A stretch of DNA of 39,016 bases from Ophiothrix spiculata. Lineage: Eukaryota > Echinodermata > Ophiuroidea > Amphilepidida > Ophiotrichidae. Numbering within the stretch: position 1 is the first letter of the stretch; each line of letters begins with the position of its first letter. The DNA is taken from NCBI GenBank assembly GCA_000969725.1, contig JXSR01S002317.1. One strand, written 5' to 3'. Below are positions 31,748 to 39,016 of this stretch, one piece after another. The translations under genes and the position numbers were made by a program. The notes below the pieces were generated by a model that was not told the DNA's origin, searched no databases, and saw only the letters and a program-made list of their open reading frames with translations.

Positions 31748-32956
31748 CCTTATAAACTCAATCGCATTCGACCTCACATTGAACCTCTGCTTAGACCAAA
31801 CCAAAATGGGTTTCGCTCAACTACTTCCCATATTCTTGCCTTACGAAGACTTATAGAAGGAATCATGGACAAGAATCTTGAATGTGTCATCACTTTCATA
31901 GACTTCAAGAAGGCCTTTCATTCAGTGTACAGAGGTAAAATGCTCAAGATTCTCACTGCTTACGGGATACTGAATACCATCGTCGAAGCAGTCAATACCA
32001 TGTACAGCAGCACAAAAGCAGTTGTGTTATCACCAGATGGTGAAACTGAGGCTTTCGAGATATTAGCAGGAGTGCTACAGGGCGATACTTTAGCACCTTA
32101 CCTGTTCATCATTGTGCTTGATTATGTGATGAGAATGGCAATCAGAAAAGACAAGGACATGCTTGGCTTTACAGTAACACCTCGAAGAAGTCGAAGGCAC
32201 CCTGCAGAATGCATTACCGACCTAGATTTCGCAGATGACATTGCCTTGCTGTCCGACACATTACAAAAAGCTCAAGAACTGCTGACCAGAGTTGAAGATG
32301 CTGCTGCAACAGTTGGTCTTATGATGAATGCTTCAAAAACCAAATTCATGGCATATAACATCAAGACTGATGTTGCACTGTCCACAATAGCGGGAAGTCA
32401 ACTAGACCAGGTCCAAGACTTTCAATACCTGGGCTCTTGGGTAGATGAGTCGAAAAAGGATTTTCATGTCCGAAAAGCCCTCGCATGGAAAGCTTGTAAC
32501 AAAATGCGCCTTCTCTGGAAATCCAATCTACCCCGTGCAGCCGTAGAAAGTATTCTGTTGTATGGCTCAGAAGGGTGGACACTGACAGAAAGAATTGAAG
32601 CCAGGCTAGATGGGTGCTACACCAGACTATTAATGATGGTTCAAAACCTCAACTGGAGAGATCATCCTACCAGGGAGGTAATATACGGTGATTTACCCAA
32701 ACTATCAGAAATAGTGAGAGGTCGCCGCCTTAACTTTGCTGCTCACTGTGCTAGACGGCTTGAGGAACCAGTGTCTGGACTAGTGTTCTGGACGCCCACC
32801 CAAGGGACACGTGCACAGGGAAGACCAAGGCTGACCTACCCAGTACTTCTTACACAGGATGCTGGCATTAATCAAAACGAACTTCTCAAACTCATGCTAA
32901 ACAGACAGCAGTGGAGAAAATTCATCATGGCTTCCGACCGCGGTCGACGTAGATAG
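31667..32956 (+). CDS. LINE reverse transcriptase (5'-truncated, open frame)
   Basis: This 429-residue frame is open throughout. Homology begins about residue 28. RPNQNGFRSTTSHILALRRL is the finger region and TFIDFKKAFHSVYRGKMLKI is motif A with its catalytic aspartate; the usual FDS is FHS here. GVLQGDTLAPYLFIIVLDYV is motif B, DLDFADDIALL is motif C with both aspartates, and MMNASKTKFM is motif D. Next are YLGSWVDESKKDFHVRKALA and SILLYGSEGWTLTERIEARL, and the end RGRRLNFAAHCARRLEEP. The palm is complete, but the missing endonuclease and 5' end make the copy non-autonomous. The first 27 residues, including the apparent start methionine, are probably flanking sequence read through. The stop codon TAG is formed by the GATA tail. 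Confidence 0.85.
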   Translation: MQPIPGEYHVDREEMQSIIPLKLNVRWPYKLNRIRPHIEPLLRPNQNGFRSTTSHILALRRLIEGIMDKNLECVITFIDFKKAFHSVYRGKMLKILTAYGILNTIVEAVNTMYSSTKAVVLSPDGETEAFEILAGVLQGDTLAPYLFIIVLDYVMRMAIRKDKDMLGFTVTPRRSRRHPAECITDLDFADDIALLSDTLQKAQELLTRVEDAAATVGLMMNASKTKFMAYNIKTDVALSTIAGSQLDQVQDFQYLGSWVDESKKDFHVRKALAWKACNKMRLLWKSNLPRAAVESILLYGSEGWTLTERIEARLDGCYTRLLMMVQNLNWRDHPTREVIYGDLPKLSEIVRGRRLNFAAHCARRLEEPVSGLVFWTPTQGTRAQGRPRLTYPVLLTQDAGINQNELLKLMLNRQQWRKFIMASDRGRRR

Positions 32957-32964
32957 ATAGATAG
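31748..32964 (+). mobile_element. 5'-truncated LINE with intact polymerase frame (clade uncertain)
   Basis: Recognisable similarity to LINE polymerases starts near 31748 (PYKLNRIRPHIEPLLRPNQN) and runs without a stop to 32956. The 3' end is a short AGATAGATAGATAG tail (32951-32964), with practically no 3' UTR. A short 3' end with simple repeats is reminiscent of RTE-type elements, but the C-terminal domain looks different from typical RTE, so the clade is left open. The element is truncated before the endonuclease and the N-terminal fingers. Confidence 0.75.
32951..32964 (+). repeat. GATA tail of LINE, supplying its stop codon
   Basis: AGATAGATAGATAG directly follows the last codons. The TAG at 32954-32956 is both the stop codon and part of the repeat. 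Confidence 0.7.
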
Positions 32965-32981
32965 TTCAGTTTGAGCCTTAA

Positions 32982-33244
32982 CCCTTACTCTCGCACGCTA
33001 AAATGCAGTCTGAAATACGTCCGAATACGTCATGAAAAAAAAATTCCGGTCACCCCTGGGATTCGAACCCCTGACCCCCGCTATCCCGATCCAATGTCCA
33101 GCTATGCCAAGCCACCGAGCGTGGCCTGCCCGGGCAGCAATTCCCTGATCATTTATATCCGCCGTCTGTGACGTATACGGACTTGATTCTTGATTTCTTA
33201 CTGTAGTACTACTTTGTAGTACTTTGTAGTATGTAGGGTAAGGG
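32982..33244. mobile_element. TTAA-flanked short TIR element carrying a tRNA-like segment
   Basis: 263 bp between TTAA at 32978-32981 and TTAA at 33245-33248. The ends are CCCTTACTCT and, reverse complemented, CCCTTACCCT. A second inverted pair lies inside, GTCCGAATACGTCA (33020-33033) and the complement of GTCCGTATACGTCA (33167-33180). Between them sits a tRNA-like segment on the minus strand. The TTAA duplication and C-rich ends suggest piggyBac-type mobilisation, as for the 8673 element, though the TIR is shorter. Alternatively, a SINE was inserted in an older MITE. Confidence 0.6.
33050..33125 (-). other. tRNA-like segment with consensus A and B boxes
   Basis: On the minus strand the A box TGGCATAGCTGG (33109-33098) and the B box GGTTCGAATCC (33069-33059) both fit the polymerase III consensus exactly and lie 40 bases apart, start to start. 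The T stem keeps only about three pairs, so it is a tRNA-derived element, not a tRNA gene. Confidence 0.6.
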
Positions 33245-33364
33245 TTAATGAGGGCTTCATTGCTCATCAGATCTTATTGGCCCATTTTTATGATCTTGGA
33301 TAGGACAAGATCATACCTAACCATTGCTTGCAAAACTGTCTCGAACATGAGCTGAAAAACAATC

Positions 33365-33450
33365 TTCAGGAGTCTCGATCCTGAGCAGATGAACACGATA
33401 TCAAATGTGTCCTTAGTGTCCCTCACGCAAACCACTAGGCCACACTGAGT
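33365..33450 (-). mobile_element. Possible tRNA-derived SINE
   Basis: On the minus strand GTGGCCTAGTGG (33443-33432) is a good A-box match and GGATCGAGACTCC (33381-33369) a fair B-box match, about 62 bases apart start to start. No SINE body was delimited. Confidence 0.35.
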
Positions 33451-34703
33451 GCCAAAAACTACTTTTAAAGAATATCAGCAATATCATAAACTGCTGAGCA
33501 TGCGTCAATGACCACATCAGCGGTGAAACCCGAACCCAGAATTCGCTCTGCACTGTATGCAGTGTGTAATGTGACCTATAAAATTGTACGTAAAACAGAG
33601 TATTATAATGCACGTGGCACTTCACCGAATAGCTACATGGGTAGGGCGAAATAATCAAGGATTCTACGTCATGAATTCATAATTTTCCCACAAAAATTGA
33701 CAATTAATGATTCACCATACAACGGCTGGAAATATACCTACATATATGCGCGGTCGTATCGCCGGGCAATCTTTTTTGACCCAGATATTAGCGTTAGAGG
33801 TAATATCCATACACGACCGTACACAACACTAGGCAAAATAAATGCTGGAGATAGAGTTAAGTCGTGCTGCGCACATTGACCTACGGTAGGGTCATAGCGT
33901 TAAGTTTACAGGGATCTGGTTCGGAAAAATGGAGGCGGGGTAACCAACCCCTCCCTGGGTAGACGTGTTACAAAATAGCTTGGTTAAAGTGTACTCTAGA
34001 GCAATTAAACACACTAACTGGTAGATGATAAAATCTATCAATAGATCAGTAGACCCAATAATCCTTTGTCACGTTACTCGTTACTTTTTTTGCTATACAT
34101 GAAACTAAAAAAAAAGTTATCAAAATAATAAGATAGTCAACGGATTTATTTCTAAACATAAATTGAAGCCGGCAGAGAATGTAATTGAGTCTGTACGCCC
34201 ATGAGAGTTGATTCATGGACTTTTACAAGCTCAAGTCTCGAGTGATACATTTCTTGTCAAAAAAGTATCAATTAGGGTTTCGTGATTAATCGCATTTAGA
34301 GTTAGAATCAGGATGTAGTGAGGGTGTTCAAAGGCACGTTCGTGAGAATTTTGCTTCGAGTGTCTGGTTGAGTGTTAACAGTATCTTCGTTTAATCTGCA
34401 TTTTAATTCAGACCGTTGATTTGCTGTAAATCAAGAACGTGAAGTGAACTATGTTTTACAGAACTTTTTTTTTAATGAATCATTAATTACTTTTTACTGA
34501 TTTACGGACGAGGTCGTAGATGAAACATAACAGGCATTTTAACCGAACAGTAATTGTGTAATACCATCATGTTCTGTGTGAACTTCTTTTAAAGTGGCGA
34601 CTTGAAATTTATGGTGGCTGACACCGTGTTTTGCTTGGAATCAATGTCTCTAAAACAATCCAACTGATCTGATTTGTTGATCAGGTGTTACATTATACAT
34701 TAA
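33451..34703. other. Non-coding stretch
   Basis: No gene, repeat or RNA was recognised. The frames at 33413-33658 and 33697-33879 have no protein-like features. Confidence 0.4.
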
Positions 34704-34886
34704 GGCCCGGTGCAGACTCCTCTATCGTATAGAATATTTTGCTTAGAATATTCTATGCTGACGACAAAATGACGTGGGTTATCGAATATAACTGTGTGTT
34801 TTATACGATGAACTACGTCATTTTGTCGTCAACATAGAATATTCTAAGCACAATTTTCTATACGATAGTGGAGTCTGCACCGAGCC
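34704..34886. mobile_element. Harbinger-like palindromic MITE (TAA target duplication)
   Basis: 183 bp flanked by TAA on both sides (34701-34703 and 34887-34889). The left arm begins GGCCCGGTGCAGACTCC; the right arm, reverse complemented, begins GGCTCGGTGCAGACTCC. The arms continue to match over about 70 bp (TATCGTATAGAA, GCTTAGAATATTCTATG, TGACGACAAAATGACGT), leaving only about 40 bases of loop. A 3 bp T(A/T)A duplication with GG-starting TIRs is the PIF/Harbinger signature. It has no coding capacity. Confidence 0.8.
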
Positions 34887-35159
34887 TAAGGAAATGTGCA
34901 CGATTAAAGATGATTAAAGATGACCTTGTCCTTGAAAAAACAAACAAATCATAAATGTGTTGTTGGTTTATTAAAGCAGATTTAATATACTTTCAAAAAC
35001 AGAAAAATGATAGAAGAGTTACAAAAATGCAATGGTAATTAAAAAAAAAACTGATACAAATTCATACTCATTGAAGATAATAATAAAAAAAACATCAGAA
35101 GAAGACGAAAACAAATAAAAAGATGATGAATAAAACAAGCAAAGAAGAAGCAGAAGGAA

Positions 35160-35230
35160 GAGGAACAAGGGAGAGGAAGAAGAAGAAGTAGTAGAAGAAG
35201 AAGAAGAAGAAGAAGAAGAAGAGGAAGAAA
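35160..35230. repeat. GAA microsatellite
   Basis: An imperfect run of GAA units with a short TAG interruption inside a longer purine-only strand. Confidence 0.8.
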
Positions 35231-36440
35231 AATAACAAGAAGAAAAAAAAAATAAGTCTAACTTGGCCCCAGTTTTAATGTGTTACATTGGCAAAAAAAC
35301 CTTTCAATCATAAATTATACAATGCCTGGTTGAAAATGTACACAGTTGTAAACATTGTATACTAATTCAGAAATACATTTACTATAATCAAATTCCATAT
35401 ACTGTAAAACCCATTACTATGATTTTATCGCAAATTAACAAATTGAATTTAAAACAGTAAACACACGGATATTACACATCCTGTAAGAAGCCCTTTGAAA
35501 AAAAAAACCCAAAACATGTATTTAAACACACTCGTGTTTTAAAACGTAGCAGCTCATCAGAACTGAAAGCCATATATTAATATATTAGCACCAAAAACTA
35601 CGAAATATTATTAAATGTTCATTTTTTCAATTGTGTATTTGAAAAAAAATAAAATGGGAAAATAAAAATAAATATTTGTAAAAATGGTAAAATAGCCAAG
35701 GGAGGGTTGTTAATCAATGTGACAAAATGATACCAAGTCAAGTACTTTGATCTACATGTATATTCCCTATGCAAATCAAATTATATATAGAACAGCAAAA
35801 TTAAATAAGGTGAAGAAAAACATTCTAAAAAGTCACATCTATAACAAGGGCGTGTAACTCATTTATCTGATGCCCAAGATTAAAATCACGAGAGACTTTA
35901 ACCCAAATTGCCAATTTGAAAGATAGATCACGACACACACTGCGACAGCTCACGCAAATAGGCAAGTTTTCTACAATTTACTGCGGTGGAACTGCGTTAA
36001 AACCTGCTGCAAATATTGCGGTGTAACTTATTGTTATGTTGGTATTAAATGAGCCCAAACCATCTTCAGACTTTTACGACTAGACCTAAACCAATTTTAG
36101 GGGTACCTTTTTACCAATTAGAGCGGAAAAGGATATAAATAACAAGCTGAAAACCAATAATATGTCTGTTGACTTAAATGCGATTCTGACATAGGTATCT
36201 ATCTATGTTAATAACTCGAAAAATAATAACACTGTAACATAATTTTATAACGATGTAGAAAAGGGGTGCTTTAAAATCTGTTTTGAGACACTTATACATT
36301 ACGCCGTGATAAACGAGGGTGAGTGTCACCTTAAACATGAAAAAGTGGAATAGAAAGTGAAAATAAGAGGTAAATGATTTTAACCTATAAATATGTAAGC
36401 AACATTATTATCAAACTTCCTATTTGATGGATAGGTAATT

Positions 36441-36463
36441 AAAACAACAACAACAACAACAAC
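36441..36463. repeat. AAC microsatellite
   Basis: About six AAC/CAA units. Confidence 0.8.
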
Positions 36464-36493
36464 CAAATTGGGCTTTATTTTATATGCTTGAAA

Positions 36494-36739
36494 ATATGTT
36501 ATGGCTCACCCCGTAAAGGGGGACTTTGCTACGGAACAAAACTGGTGAATATAGGCAAAAAAATGATGAAAATATTAAGAATTTCCCGCAGGTTTTCTGC
36601 TGTAAAATTTGACCACTTTGATTAATTTCAACATTAAGGTGCCATTTTAAAGCTAAGAAAATGTGTTAACAGAAAAAACGATAACATCAAAATTCATATC
36701 ATCTGCAAAGTCCCCCTTGTAGGTTGGGCCATAACATAT
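36494..36739. mobile_element. ATATGT-type TIR element (short, complete)
   Basis: 246 bp with ends ATATGTTATGGCTCACCCCG and, reverse complemented, ATATGTTATGGCCCAACCTA, both continuing to AGGGGGACTTTGC-like sequence. It is the same terminal design as the 23904-25970 element, and both have a GGTACC/GGTGCC-like segment with similar spacing before the right TIR. It has no coding capacity. Confidence 0.65.
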
Positions 36740-38089
36740 AGAAAAACATATAGAACGCATTCTTGCACATTTACGTTTGCAAAAGTGCAGTCTCCTCTGA
36801 TTTTTTTTTAATGAATTCTAACCTAATGTACAGTGCGTAATTGCATCTCAAAGAAAAGAACGCAGCAAGCGTGTTTTCATTATAGAGAAATCAATTGAAG
36901 TAAAATGTCACGAGTAATTGCCGGGAGGAGAACAATAGATGTCATAACAAAAATGTAGTTCAAGGTTGAACCAGAAGAAAATGGCGAGATGGATTTGAAT
37001 GCATCAGCATATTGCCATTGAAGAAGCGATGTAACCCTAGGGAGAGAGAAACTTCAGAATAAAATCGTATTATGCAGTTAACAACATATTTACTCCGAAT
37101 ATCACCGTTCATCTAAATCCAGCTGTAAATGCAGCTTCTTGTCACATTCACTTTTTAAAAATATATTTGCAAAGTCCATTTATTAAGGATTAAACTGACA
37201 CCTCACCAAACGTACCCGTTTCTAGAAGTGGATTCGAATCATATTGAGTCATATTGGCATCGCTTAGGTAAACATGATGCAAAAAGCTACCTTTTAAATA
37301 AAATGGATGTATAATAGTTTTTATAGTGTTCTTATTATAGTGATCTTATGTAGTATGATCAATCAATCAATCAATCGGTCAATCAATCAATACTCGTTTA
37401 AATTTGCATGAAACCAGTCTACTACTGTTTATTAAGCTAAAACAAAAATATTGATATTTAGTTGAAAAAACAAATGTATCAATTTTAACAACCTTATGCT
37501 TGAAATGTCGTTAATTTTTTATATATTATTTCTACTGTTTGGTAGGTTGTTTTAAATTAGTTAATATGAATACATCATATTAGCTTATGCCCTTGTGGTA
37601 AAGATATGATATTTTTATATCATTGGAAAAAACGTAACGTTAATCCCCCGGCGTTAATCCAAGACATGTAAATACACAGCATGCAGGTTGTCTTGAATAG
37701 TTAATTTCCTTCAAATTAGAAGATGTATCGTGCTACATATTAGTCACGTTGTAGGATCACACTTAGGGAATATGATACTTAATGCACTCCATGAATCAAT
37801 GAAGGAGGTGAAATGGAGTGATGCATTTTTTAATATAATTTTTCACATTTTAGTCATGAAGTGTTGTTAAAATTTAACAAAGGGATGGACAAAAGTATCA
37901 TGTCACACGATGACTTAACAGCACCAGTAAATTACCTTATTGTAAACTCAGGTTGTATTGTGGCCTACTTTGTTCAACATTCATAAAATTCTACAAAACG
38001 AATGCATCTATTCAAAGAAAAAAAACATATTACCCAGGACTTTAATGCTTGTTTGCTCTTCCATCAGTTGTTTTCTAAAATTGATTATC
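36740..38089. other. Non-coding stretch with AATC microsatellite
   Basis: A microsatellite of AATC units lies at about 37357-37393. No gene or bounded element was recognised. Confidence 0.45.
37357..37393. repeat. AATC microsatellite
   Basis: About eight AATC units with one GGTC interruption. Confidence 0.8.
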
Positions 38090-38905
38090 AATAACACCAA
38101 ATGTTCAGAATAATTGATAGAAACTAAAGCTTTATGGGCAACAACACAAACATTTCTTCCAAAAAATGGATGAGAGCATGTTTCAATCTAATATCGAGTT
38201 TGTATAAAGATCCAAAATGGCCACCAAAATATGCTTTTCATGTGCAAAAATGGTACCTGGTATAGAGGCACTTCAAAACACTATCAAAAACACCAAATCT
38301 TAAAAAGTAATGGATGAAAAATTGCTTTGAGGGTAACAGTGAAATCATTTCCTTCCCATTAAGGGTTTTAGCATGTTTCAAGTTCAATATGGAGTCTGTA
38401 CTGAGATCCAAAATGGCCGCCAAAATACAATCGTATGCACGAAAATGTGTTGAAATGACTTTAATAGTGTATCAAAAACAACCAATGTTCAAAATAATTG
38501 ATGGAAAATGGCTTTGAGGGCAACAATAAGAAATCTTCTTAAATATGTGTTTAAGCACGTTGCATATTCATTATGGAGCCTGTACTGAGATTAAAAATGG
38601 CTGCCAAAATACTGTCTAATGCATGGTAATTGGTTTAAGATAGTATGAAACTGTATCAAATACACCCAATATTTTAAAATAATTGGCGGAGAATAACCAG
38701 AGAAACTCCTTTCCCTAAAATGGGAGGGAACATGTTTAAAATCCAGTAAAGAGGCTGTTCTGAGATCAAAAATGGCCGCTAAAATACAATTTTATGCACA
38801 AAATTGGGTTTAAGTGAGTTTGAAACTGTATCAAATACACCAAGTGTTCAAAATAATCGATCAGAAATGGCTCTTAGGGTAGCAATATGAACATTTCTTC
38901 TATTT
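38090..38905 (+). repeat. Degenerate tandem satellite, unit about 175-196 bp
   Basis: The phrase AAAATGGCCGCCAAAATA or a variant recurs at about 38213, 38409, 38593 and 38768 (spacings near 196, 184 and 175). Each unit also has forms of GTATCAAAAACACCAA, TTCAAAATAATTGATGGAAA and TGGCTTTGAGGGCAACAAT. About four and a half units are present, with clear divergence, so the array is old. The frames at 38238-38423 and 38314-38517 merely read the satellite. Confidence 0.75.
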
Positions 38906-39016
38906 AGTTGGGTCATCTGGAGGACTCCCGTGACCGTGGAGAGCGAAGGTTGGTTTCTCAACGGATTTGTCATCTTTGAAGGTTAATTAACGAAATTAGC
39001 GAGGGTGCCTCTCTCA
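38906..39016. other. Window end, unassigned
   Basis: Nothing was recognised after the satellite. Confidence 0.3.

Larger units (their letters stand above)
34887..36493. other. Very AT-rich stretch with microsatellites
   Basis: It contains a GAA/AAG microsatellite (about 35160-35230) within a long purine-rich run (35085-35250), A-runs, an AAC microsatellite (36441-36463) and the diverged repeat at 35878-35960. No gene was recognised. Confidence 0.45.

Noticed and set aside
37357-37393. CRISPR-like or regulatory short repeat
   Set aside because: It is an ordinary AATC microsatellite without spacers. No CRISPR array occurs in the window.

Overview
The window looks like repeat-rich, AT-rich, gene-poor nuclear DNA of an animal, probably a marine invertebrate. 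The reasons are long intron-like non-coding stretches, tRNA-derived SINEs with RNA polymerase III A and B boxes, several lineages of non-LTR retrotransposons (LINEs) ending in hexamer or GATA tails, many short terminal-inverted-repeat (TIR) elements, a solo LTR, and no bacterial operon structure. The species cannot be fixed from the sequence. No complete host gene was recognised. Two weak candidate exons are noted, one cysteine-rich on the minus strand near 26.1 kb and one receptor-like on the plus strand near 8.4 kb.

Layout, left to right. From 1.1 to 7.0 kb lie two diverged copies of a roughly 1.6 kb block, A (1128-2713) and B (3252-6957). Copy B is split by two clean insertions: a 955 bp solo LTR with TSD GCAC and a 1135 bp TIR element with TSD AGAT. 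Copy A supplies the empty site for both. From 7.0 to 10.1 kb come a TA-flanked TIR element, a tRNA-derived SINE, a TTAA-flanked piggyBac-like element and a 678 bp hairpin. From 10.57 to 17.90 kb is a four-unit tandem array of about 2 kb units with an embedded tRNA-like segment. It includes a 50 bp N gap that looks like an assembly artefact. From 18.6 to 21.4 kb a long inverted repeat encloses a truncated LINE. From 22.7 to 26.0 kb are two TIR elements of one apparent superfamily, the second split by another LINE. From 26.5 to 27.6 kb are a palindromic TIR element and a decayed LINE. From 27.9 to 30.8 kb is a very recent 1.4 kb tandem duplication. From 31.7 to 33.2 kb a 5'-truncated LINE with a long intact reverse transcriptase frame is followed directly by a TTAA-flanked element that carries a tRNA-like segment. 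The remainder is AT-rich DNA with a Harbinger-like MITE (34.7 kb), microsatellites, a third ATATGT-type TIR element (36.5 kb) and a degenerate satellite array (38.1-38.9 kb).

The functional content is almost wholly mobile DNA. Truncated LINEs of at least two lineages are dead or non-autonomous. Non-autonomous TIR elements of several superfamilies would depend on transposases encoded elsewhere. The nesting order (LINEs inside foldback and TIR elements, an LTR and a TIR element inside one block copy, a SINE and an 854 bp segment inside tandem units) gives a relative chronology of insertions. The most distinctive structures are the mosaic tandem array, the ATATGT TIR superfamily and the TTAA element containing intact A and B boxes.
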